Part shown: positions 34,046 to 40,335 of the stretch, one piece after another
Layout of the letters: each line of letters starts with the position of its first letter
Position numbering within the stretch: position 1 is the stretch's first letter
Assembly: GCA_029564465.1 (NCBI GenBank)
Contig: JAKQPY010000278.1
Location: 1-42,042 of the forward strand
Source: JAGOEF01 sp029564465
GTDB taxonomy: Bacteria > Bacteroidota > Bacteroidia > Bacteroidales > ML635J-15
Reading direction: 5' to 3'
Length of the DNA: 42,042 nt
Position numbers and translations under genes: made by a program
The notes under the pieces: generated by a model
Database searches by the model: none
Seen by the model: the letters and a program-made list of their open reading frames with translations, nothing else
Told to the model about the DNA's origin: nothing

Positions 34046-34943
34046 CGTGTTTACGTTGGGCTATTCTGAGTTTTGCCGACCGGGCTTTCGGATTCACGGC
34101 GATTTCTTCATCGGCAGCAGTTATCACTTTACGGTTGATGGTTTCCCATGCAATCGGTTTCATTCCGTACATGTCGTGCTCGATACGACCTTCGAGGTTA
34201 CCCGTTTTCATCAGGTTTTTCACCAAACGGTCTTCGAGAGAGTGGTATGAGATTACCGACAAGCGGCCTCCGACAGCAATGCAGCGGGAGCAGGCCAGTA
34301 AGAAATCGGTCAGAGCTCCCATCTCGTCGTTTACCTCGATGCGTAATGCCTGAAAAATCTGGGCAAGTACCTTGTTGCGGTTGTTGCGGTTGGTGAACTT
34401 TGAGCAGATATCCACCAGGTTCTGTGTCATTCTGATATTGCAATTACTTCGCTGTGCAATAATTTCGGAGGCAAAGCGTGACGCATGATCTAATTCTCCG
34501 TAGTTTCTGAAAATATCAGTGAGTTGTTGCGCACTGCAGGTTTCGAGCAGGTCAGCGGCTGTTTTTCCGGCACGACGGTTCATGCGCATATCGAGTTCTT
34601 CGTTGCCCATAAATGAAAAACCCCGGCTGTTGTCGCTGAAGTGATGCCACGAAACGCCCAAATCGGCCAGTATTCCGTCAACTTTTTCGATTTCGAAGTA
34701 TTCCAGGTAGTTCTCAATCCAGCGGAAGTTGCCATGAACAAAAGTCAACCGCTTATCTTGTGGAAGGTTTTGCTTTACGGCTTCATCCTGATCTAATGCA
34801 ATCAGCCGGCCTTTATCCCCCAGTTTGCTTAAAATTGCCCTGCTGTGTCCGCCGCCTCCGAATGTGGCATCCACATAGATGCCCTCGGCTTTGATGGCAA
34901 GACCTTCAGTGCTTTCGTGAAGCAAAACCGGTTCGTGATACAT
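34038..34943 (-). CDS. rsmH: 16S rRNA (cytosine-1402-N4) methyltransferase
   Basis: A 301-residue SAM-dependent methyltransferase (formerly MraW) acting on 16S rRNA in the ribosomal P site. It shows MYHEPVLLHESTEGL at the start, the SAM loop YVDATFGGGGHSRAIL (23-38), LGVSWHHFSDNSRGFSF, and late IRVE-like ALRIEVNDEMGAL with ISYHSLEDRLVKN. The length is normal. It lies two bases after mraZ and overlaps the ftsL gene by eight bases. Confidence 0.97.
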   Translation of the reverse strand: MYHEPVLLHESTEGLAIKAEGIYVDATFGGGGHSRAILSKLGDKGRLIALDQDEAVKQNLPQDKRLTFVHGNFRWIENYLEYFEIEKVDGILADLGVSWHHFSDNSRGFSFMGNEELDMRMNRRAGKTAADLLETCSAQQLTDIFRNYGELDHASRFASEIIAQRSNCNIRMTQNLVDICSKFTNRNNRNKVLAQIFQALRIEVNDEMGALTDFLLACSRCIAVGGRLSVISYHSLEDRLVKNLMKTGNLEGRIEHDMYGMKPIAWETINRKVITAADEEIAVNPKARSAKLRIAQRKHDA

Positions 34944-34945
34944 AG

Positions 34946-35410
34946 TTAATCGTTTTCAAAGTAAAAATCGCCGCCTAATATTTTTTCAGCTAATGCTGCA
35001 ACATCGGTTTCGGTGGTGGTTTTCGATTCGTACAAGTCGGCCGACCAGATTTCGATCTTCCCGTCCTGACCGGCAAAAACAAGCTCGTTCCCCTTGCACT
35101 CCATATAATCGTACAATTTTTTCGGAATCAGAATCCTTCCACTGGCATCCAGAACAATTTCTGCAGTACCCCGATAAAACTCGCGGAGAAATAGTGCATG
35201 TTCTTTATTGAAGGGATTTAACCGCTTTTTTATCAGTCGGCTTTGCTTTTCCCATTCCGATACCGGATATAGTAGTAAGCATTTTTCGTACAGGTCGCGC
35301 TTGAGTACATAGCGTTCCTGTTGGTCAGCCGGGAGTTGCCGTTTCAGGGCTGCCGGAAATAAAACCCGACCCCGGTTGTCTAATTTACAATTGTATTCTC
35401 CTACAAACAT
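34946..35410 (-). CDS. mraZ: Division/cell-wall cluster regulator MraZ
   Basis: A 154-residue AbrB-like DNA-binding protein with two SpoVT-AbrB repeats: GEYNCKLDNRGRVLFPAALK (4-23) and a second containing EIVLDASGRILIPKKLYDYM (about 80-100). It is the transcription factor that controls the dcw cluster, mostly as an autorepressor. The start is ATG 35410 (MFVGEYN); the frame continues upstream to 35506 through the operator, so that part is not coding. Four direct repeats with ten-base spacing that match its known TGGGN target begin 38 bases upstream. Confidence 0.95.
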   Translation of the reverse strand: MFVGEYNCKLDNRGRVLFPAALKRQLPADQQERYVLKRDLYEKCLLLYPVSEWEKQSRLIKKRLNPFNKEHALFLREFYRGTAEIVLDASGRILIPKKLYDYMECKGNELVFAGQDGKIEIWSADLYESKTTTETDVAALAEKILGGDFYFEND

Positions 35411-35448
35411 GCCTGCGTTTTTTTGTGTTGTAAAAGTAAAAATAAAAC

Positions 35449-35483
35449 TCCCATATTTTTGCGTATTTTCCCATATTTTCCCA
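35449..35483 (-). promoter_or_regulatory. MraZ operator: TGGGA direct repeats in the mraZ promoter
   Basis: On the minus strand the order is TGGGA (35483-35479), TGGGA (35473-35469), a degenerate CGCAA (35463-35459) and TGGGA (35453-35449), each five bases followed by AAATA, so an exact ten-base period. MraZ of other bacteria binds TGGGN repeats with five-base spacers, which fits. The -7-like TACTTTTA lies just downstream, so binding would block the promoter. Confidence 0.85.
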
Positions 35484-35560
35484 CATTGTTGAAAACTTTT
35501 CACCATGATGGTGTTTAAAAATCAGAAAATCAATGTGTTATGTTGTTTCGAAATATGTTG

Positions 35561-35568
35561 TAATTTTG
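35561..35568 (+). promoter_or_regulatory. -7 box (TAATTTTG) of the GlsA-like gene
   Basis: An exact match to TAnnTTTG ends 21 bases before ATG 35590. It lies inside the longer open frame that reaches back to 35533, which argues for the start at 35590. It is divergent from the mraZ promoter; only 77 bases separate it from the operator. Confidence 0.6.
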
Positions 35569-35589
35569 GCAGAAATTAACAAGTCTGTC

Positions 35590-36426
35590 ATGGAGGAACC
35601 GGTTTTAAAGATTGATCTCGAAAAAGTGATAGGTAATAAGAATCCCAGACTGCTGAAAATTCTGCCGCGATTTATTATTAACTATTTGAAAAAAATAGTT
35701 CATCAGAACGAAATCAATGAGTTTTTCGAAAAATCGCATGGTAAAAAAGGGCTTGATTTTGTAGATGCGGTGCTCGAAAATTGGGACATAAAAATTGAGG
35801 CGTTTGGTGTCGAGAATATTCCCGATAGTGGTCGATTTATTTTTGTTGCCAATCATCCGATTGGGGGAGTCGAAAGTCTGGCTTTTATGAAAGTCATATC
35901 TCGAAAATTTCCCGATATAAAATTCCCGGTAAACGATATTCTGATGGAACTAAAGCCAATGAATACCGTGTTTATTCCAATCAATAAACATGGAGCTCAG
36001 TCTAAAGCCGCAATACGGGAATTTGATGAATGTTTTGCCGGTGATAAACAGGTGTTGTATTTTCCGGCAGGTATATGCAGCCGCCGCATTAAAGGAAAAA
36101 TTATTGATCTGGAGTGGAAGAAAACGGTAATTGCCAAGGCTGTGCAGCATAAGCGCGATATTGTCCCTGTATTTATTGATGGCCGTAACAGTAACTTTTT
36201 TTATAATCTGGCCAACACCCGTAAGTTTCTGGGTGTTAAGTCGAATCTCGAAATGCTGTATCTGGTTGACGAAACCTTCCGGCAATTTTATTCGACCATG
36301 CGTTTAGTTGTAGGAGAGCCGGTGAGTTACAAGACTTTTACATCCGAAAAAAGTCAGCAGCAATGGTCGCAATACATGAAGGACAAAGTGTATTCTCTTG
36401 CGGTTAAACTGCCGCCAAAAAGCTGA
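35590..36426 (+). CDS. glsA: PlsC/hemolysin-like lyso-lipid O-acyltransferase (GlsA-like)
   Basis: A 278-residue acyltransferase with the PlsC-fold catalytic motif VANHPIGGVES (86-96). The His is H89 with an acidic partner E95, the spacing of the HPxGGxD/E group rather than the classical HX4D. It also has PVNDILMELKPMNTVFIPIN, FPAGICSRRIKGKIIDLEWKK and VPVFIDG. This group includes the O-acyltransferase of the Bacteroides glycine-lipid pathway (GlsA) and OlsA of ornithine lipids. The next gene is the matching N-acyltransferase (GlsB-like), which supports the assignment; the amino acid used cannot be read from sequence. The start 35590 is fixed by a -7 box at 35561. Confidence 0.75.
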   Translation: MEEPVLKIDLEKVIGNKNPRLLKILPRFIINYLKKIVHQNEINEFFEKSHGKKGLDFVDAVLENWDIKIEAFGVENIPDSGRFIFVANHPIGGVESLAFMKVISRKFPDIKFPVNDILMELKPMNTVFIPINKHGAQSKAAIREFDECFAGDKQVLYFPAGICSRRIKGKIIDLEWKKTVIAKAVQHKRDIVPVFIDGRNSNFFYNLANTRKFLGVKSNLEMLYLVDETFRQFYSTMRLVVGEPVSYKTFTSEKSQQQWSQYMKDKVYSLAVKLPPKS

Positions 36427-36475
36427 CGGCCGTGTTAAATTATCAGATTCATTTTCGGTGTATCGAGAATAATTG

Positions 36476-36483
36476 TATTTTTG
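36476..36483 (+). promoter_or_regulatory. -7 box (TATTTTTG) of the GlsB-like gene
   Basis: An exact TAnnTTTG match 19 bases before ATG 36503, with TTTTCG (36452-36457) about 18 bases upstream as a possible -33. It overlaps the open frame that extends back to 36473 and so supports the later start. It implies the second gene of the pair has its own promoter. Confidence 0.55.
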
Positions 36484-36502
36484 CGCACTAATAATTTCAG
36501 AA

Positions 36503-37495
36503 ATGGAACCTATTATTCCGCCGGTTGACAGAAGTTTGTTGCTGAAGGAACTGGCCGACAGTAAATTGTTGCGGAAGTCTAATTTTGGCAATACCGAAAT
36601 CTACGTATTCTCACACGAGGATTCGCCAAACCTGATGCAGGAGTTGGGGAGGGTTCGTGAGATAACTTTTCGCGAGGCAGGGGGCGGTTCAGGAAAAGCC
36701 TGTGATCTGGATGCCTATGATTTGTCGGACACACCGTATCTTCAACTTATAGTGTGGGATCCCGATGAGGCTGAAATTATTGGCGGATACCGTTTTATAC
36801 ACGGTGGTGCAGTTATCGATAACCCCGATAAGTATCTGACAACTTCAAAACTGTTTCATTTTTCTGATATTTTTATTCGCGATTATCTCCCGCATACCAT
36901 AGAGTTGGGCAGGTCGTTTGTTCAACCCAAATATCAGCAGGGGCGGTATGCCCGAAAGGGCATGTTTGCTCTCGACAATCTCTGGGATGGCTTGGGCGCC
37001 CTGACGGTGGAATATCCTGATATCCGCTATTTTTTTGGTAAAGTTACCATGTACAAGCACTTCGATATCGAAGCCCGTAACTATCTCCTTTCGTTTATGC
37101 ACCTGTACTTTCCCGACCGCGATGGTTTGGTTCTTACCCCTCAGCAAATTGTGATTGACTATAAAAAATATCAGAAAAATTTCAAGGGTAATAATTACAA
37201 ACTTGACTATAAGCACCTGAGTTCGATTGTACGTACTTCGGGCGAGAGAATCCCACCGCTGATTAATGCCTACATGAATATTTCGCCTTCGATGCGCACA
37301 TTTGGAACAGTCGAAAATCCATATTTTGGTGGTGTCGAAGAAACCGGTATCCTGATTTCGATCAGCGACATATACCCTCCAAAGAAAGACAGGCATATTT
37401 TGACCTATAATAAGCTGGCTCAGTTGAAAACGATTCTGCAAAACAAAATGAAAATCAGAATCAAGCTGAAGAAAAGTAAAAAAGCGGGTAATTAG
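36503..37495 (+). CDS. glsB: GNAT-fold N-acyltransferase (GlsB/OlsB-like)
   Basis: A 330-residue protein of the hemolysin/OlsB acyltransferase group with a GNAT-like fold. Features: VREITFREAGGGSGKACDLDAYD (about 52-74), IVWDPDEAEIIGGYRFIHG, the acyl-carrier-binding-type ELGRSFVQPKYQQGRYARKGMFALDNLWDGLG, and RYFFGKVTM. In Bacteroides, GlsB adds a 3-hydroxy fatty acid to glycine in the first step of glycine-lipid synthesis and GlsA then adds the second acyl chain. Here the two are separate neighbouring genes, unlike the fused OlsF type. The C-terminus is basic (KIRIKLKKSKKAGN), which suits membrane association. It converges on the next gene with five bases between. Confidence 0.75.
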   Translation: MEPIIPPVDRSLLLKELADSKLLRKSNFGNTEIYVFSHEDSPNLMQELGRVREITFREAGGGSGKACDLDAYDLSDTPYLQLIVWDPDEAEIIGGYRFIHGGAVIDNPDKYLTTSKLFHFSDIFIRDYLPHTIELGRSFVQPKYQQGRYARKGMFALDNLWDGLGALTVEYPDIRYFFGKVTMYKHFDIEARNYLLSFMHLYFPDRDGLVLTPQQIVIDYKKYQKNFKGNNYKLDYKHLSSIVRTSGERIPPLINAYMNISPSMRTFGTVENPYFGGVEETGILISISDIYPPKKDRHILTYNKLAQLKTILQNKMKIRIKLKKSKKAGN

Positions 37496-37500
37496 TTAAC

Positions 37501-37833
37501 TTATCCCAGCGACTTTTGAAGTTGCAAATACACTGACTTCGAAAACCGATAGATTTTGGGAAACCAGAAAATATAGTATGCAATCAGCGGAAGTACAATT
37601 CCCAGCATCAACACTGCAAAAAGAAAAGCGCGCTGACCTGCGGATGAGCTGAAATCACGGACAATAAACACTGCGTTGTTTTCATTAAAGATTCGGGCAC
37701 CTTCATAGGATTTCCCGCTTACGCGAATGCATCTTTTTCCGATGGCCTGTACCTTTTTTACACCCTCCAGACCTTCTGCAATAAGTATCAGTTGTTGCTG
37801 GTCAATAGTTTTTCCACGGGTATTTATTTTCAT
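37501..37833 (-). CDS. Small membrane protein of unknown function downstream of typA
   Basis: A 110-residue protein with a polar N-terminal part (1-75), one hydrophobic helix (about 74-96: AFLFAVLMLGIVLPLIAYYIFWF) and a basic end (PKIYRFSKSVYLQLQKSLG). I do not recognise the family. I prefer ATG 37833 over the upstream frame start 37875, because a TATTTTTG -7 box (37861-37854) lies between them. It follows typA by 43 bases on the same strand, so it may be read from typA, from its own promoter, or both. The sequence looks like coding sequence: typical composition, no rare interruptions, a plausible membrane segment. Confidence 0.6.
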   Translation of the reverse strand: MKINTRGKTIDQQQLILIAEGLEGVKKVQAIGKRCIRVSGKSYEGARIFNENNAVFIVRDFSSSAGQRAFLFAVLMLGIVLPLIAYYIFWFPKIYRFSKSVYLQLQKSLG

Positions 37834-37853
37834 ATTTTTCGAAATGGCATTCC

Positions 37854-37861
37854 CAAAAATA
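37854..37861 (-). promoter_or_regulatory. -7 box (TATTTTTG) before the small membrane-protein gene
   Basis: An exact TAnnTTTG on the minus strand, 20 bases before ATG 37833, in the gap after typA. No -33 TTTG is seen at the right distance, so it may be weak or fortuitous. Confidence 0.35.
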
Positions 37862-37876
37862 CAAATTAAAACCAAA

Positions 37877-39682
37877 CTATTGTTGGTTACGCTGTTTTTT
37901 ACGGTCGTGTTCGCTGAGAAGAATTTTACGTAAACGTATTGATTTGGGAGTTACCTCAACATACTCATCGCTTTGTATATATTCCATGGCTTCTTCGAGC
38001 GAGAATTTTATGGCCGGGGCTATCATCATTTTTGCATCTGTGCCCGATGCCCTGACATTGGTGAGTTTTTTGGTATGAGTCAGGTTAACGCCGATATCCT
38101 CCAGCCGTGTGTTTTCGCCAACCAGTTGTCCCGAGTAAATTGCATCGCCGGGTTCCACAAAGAATTTGCCCCGGTCTTGTAATTTATTCAACGAATAAGG
38201 AATAACAGCCCCTGTTTCTATGGCGATCAGCGATCCGTTCCGGCGGTTCTGAAGTTCACCTTTCCAGGCTTCGAAACCTGCAAAACGATGGGCGATTACC
38301 GCTTCGCCTTCGGTGGCTGTCAGCATGGGATTTGTAAGACCAATCATTCCGCGGACGGGAATCTTGAAGTCAATCGAAAGTCTGTCGTTTTTGGTTTCCA
38401 TGTTGATTAGTTCACCCTTGCGCTTGCTTACAATTTCGATTACTTTGCCCGAAAATTCTTCGGGGACAACAATGGTAAGCCATTCAACCGGTTCCATTTT
38501 AACCCCATCGACATGTTTTATTATAACCTGGGGTTGCCCGAGCTGAAACTCATAACCTTCGCGCCGCATGGTTTCCACAAGAATCGAAAGGTGCAGAATT
38601 CCCCTGCCGAAAATGGTCATTCGCTCGGGTGAATCGGTTTCTTCGATTCGCATGGCAAGATTTTTTTCGGTTTCACGGTAGAGGCGCTCACGCAGGTGTC
38701 GTGAAGTAACGTAAATTCCTTCTTTACCAAAAAACGGTGAATTGTTGATGGTAAACAACATGCTCATGGTTGGCTCGTCAACGTGAATTCTCTGGAGGGC
38801 TTCCGGGTTTTCAACATCGGCAATGGTGTCGCCAATGTCGAAGCTTTCGAGCCCCATGACTGCAACAATTTCTCCGGATTCAATCGGGGTTTTCACTTTT
38901 TCTTTTCCCAGTCCTTCGAATCGGTATAATTCTTTTATTGTTGACAGCGAATTGCTGCCATCGCGTGACATAACCAGAACCTGTTTGCCCATACTTATGC
39001 TGCCCCTGATAACCCTGCCTACTGCAATACGACCCAGGTATGAGCTATAGTCGAGCGATGAAATCTGCATTTGCAAAGGCCCCGGATTTTCGACGGGTGC
39101 CGGTATATGTTTCAAAATTATATCGAGCAGATACGTGATGTCGTGGGTAGGTGTTTTCCAGTCGGGACCCATCCACCCTTGTTTCGAAGAACCAAAAACT
39201 GTAGGAAAATCGAGTTGAAATTCTTCGGCGTCCAGACTGCACATCAATTCGAATACCTGTTCCTGAACCACATCGGGGTGGCAGTTGGGCTTGTCAACTT
39301 TGTTGATTACCACAATAGGTTTTAGCTTAAGTTCCAGAGATTTCTGCAACACAAAACGGGTTTGTGGCATAGGACCTTCGAAGGCATCCACCAAAAGTAA
39401 CACGCCATCTGCCATATTGAGCACACGTTCGACTTCGCCGCCAAAATCGGTATGGCCTGGCGTGTCGATGATGTTGATTTTTACACCTTTGTAACGTACT
39501 GATACATTTTTCGATAATATGGTAATTCCGCGTTCACGTTCCAGTGCATTCGAGTCGAGAATTAAGTCACCCATTTCCTGATTTTCACGGAACAATTGTA
39601 CCTGATGTAAAATTCTGTCAACCAGGGTTGTCTTGCCGTGGTCAACGTGCGCAATAATCGCGATGTTTCTGATAGCCTGCAT
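37877..39682 (-). CDS. typA: Translational GTPase TypA/BipA
   Basis: A 601-residue ribosome-binding GTPase of the elongation-factor family involved in ribosome assembly and stress adaptation. The G domain has IAHVDHGKTTLVD (G1, 10-22), the switch RERGITILSK, DTPGHTDFGGEV (G3) and VINKVDK (G4). EF-Tu-like domain 2 and EF-G-like domains III and V follow (SPERMTIFGRGILHLSIL; PVEWLTIVVPEEF), then the TypA-specific C-terminal domain (GELQNRRNGSLIAIETG ... PGDAIYSGQLVGE ... NVRASGTDAK). Length is normal. Its stop is TAG, evidence that TAG is not reassigned here. It is divergent from the mgtC-like gene. Confidence 0.97.
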   Translation of the reverse strand: MQAIRNIAIIAHVDHGKTTLVDRILHQVQLFRENQEMGDLILDSNALERERGITILSKNVSVRYKGVKINIIDTPGHTDFGGEVERVLNMADGVLLLVDAFEGPMPQTRFVLQKSLELKLKPIVVINKVDKPNCHPDVVQEQVFELMCSLDAEEFQLDFPTVFGSSKQGWMGPDWKTPTHDITYLLDIILKHIPAPVENPGPLQMQISSLDYSSYLGRIAVGRVIRGSISMGKQVLVMSRDGSNSLSTIKELYRFEGLGKEKVKTPIESGEIVAVMGLESFDIGDTIADVENPEALQRIHVDEPTMSMLFTINNSPFFGKEGIYVTSRHLRERLYRETEKNLAMRIEETDSPERMTIFGRGILHLSILVETMRREGYEFQLGQPQVIIKHVDGVKMEPVEWLTIVVPEEFSGKVIEIVSKRKGELINMETKNDRLSIDFKIPVRGMIGLTNPMLTATEGEAVIAHRFAGFEAWKGELQNRRNGSLIAIETGAVIPYSLNKLQDRGKFFVEPGDAIYSGQLVGENTRLEDIGVNLTHTKKLTNVRASGTDAKMMIAPAIKFSLEEAMEYIQSDEYVEVTPKSIRLRKILLSEHDRKKQRNQQ

Positions 39683-39716
39683 TTTTCAATTTTAAAATCC
39701 TGCCCAAAATGGCGCG

Positions 39717-39724
39717 CAAAGGTA
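39717..39724 (-). promoter_or_regulatory. -7 box (TACCTTTG) of typA
   Basis: On the minus strand TACCTTTG is an exact TAnnTTTG match 34 bases before the typA ATG. A TTCGG 19 bases upstream is a weak -33. Confidence 0.5.
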
Positions 39725-39809
39725 AGCGCATTTTTTTAATTACCCGAAGAAATCTCTAATTTTGTTCCAATTCGTAAAAGCATGCTAAGTTTGATGAAAT
39801 TTTTAACCG

Positions 39810-39838
39810 TTGTGTCGATTGACATTTATTTATCTTTG
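39810..39838 (+). promoter_or_regulatory. Promoter of the MgtC-like gene
   Basis: TTG (39810-39812), an 18-base spacer and TATCTTTG (39831-39838) match the Bacteroidota promoter. The -7 box ends on the GTG at 39838, so transcription starts after it and that GTG cannot be the start codon. Confidence 0.65.
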
Positions 39839-39852
39839 TGAAAAATGTAGCT

Positions 39853-40287
39853 ATGGAAACCAAAGAATTTGCAATACGTTTGGGTGTCGCACTGCTCGCC
39901 GGTGCATGTATCGGGCTCGAAAGACAGTTTCACCGTAAAAATGCAGGGCTTCGTACCAATACGCTGGTGGCTATTGGGGCTGCTGTGTTTACAATGATAT
40001 CGTTTCATTTTATGGGTGGAAGCAACGTTGACCCAACCCGTGTTATTGGTCAGATAGTCACCGGAGTGGGTTTTCTAGGAGCTGGGGTTATTATACATCA
40101 GGGAATCTCAATTCAGGGCTTAACTACTGCTGCCACAATTTGGTGCAGTGCTGCAATGGGGTGTTTGGCTGCCAGTGGTTTATACCTTGAAGTTTTGATT
40201 TGCACGGCTGCCATTGTTTTTGTAAATATTTTTTTCCGTTGGATTGATGATTTTATTGTTCGGAAAAAAGGCGGAGAACCAGTATAA
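39853..40287 (+). CDS. MgtC/SapB-family inner-membrane protein
   Basis: A 144-residue protein with four hydrophobic helices and the family hallmarks GACIGLERQFHRKNAGLRTNTLVAIGAAVFTM and GQIVTGVGFLGAGVIIHQG...GLTTAATIWCSAAMGCLAASGLY. Members are linked to magnesium homeostasis or survival under phosphate or acid stress, and MgtC of Salmonella is a virulence factor; the exact activity is not known. It lacks the longer C-terminal ACT-like domain of MgtC proper, so it is the short SapB-like form. The start ATG 39853 is chosen because the promoter -7 box reaches 39838. A strong terminator follows. Confidence 0.9.
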   Translation: METKEFAIRLGVALLAGACIGLERQFHRKNAGLRTNTLVAIGAAVFTMISFHFMGGSNVDPTRVIGQIVTGVGFLGAGVIIHQGISIQGLTTAATIWCSAAMGCLAASGLYLEVLICTAAIVFVNIFFRWIDDFIVRKKGGEPV

Positions 40288-40324
40288 AAAAAGAGGCTGT
40301 CGAAATTGGCAGCCTCTTTTTTTT
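40285..40324. terminator. Bidirectional terminator after the MgtC-like gene
   Basis: AAAAAAGAGGCTGTC and GGCAGCCTCTTTTTT form a stem of about 15 pairs (one G-U) around GAAATT, flanked by A and T runs. It serves both the MgtC-like gene and the convergent PKD-repeat gene. Confidence 0.9.
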
Positions 40325-40335
40325 ATTCTGTCTGG

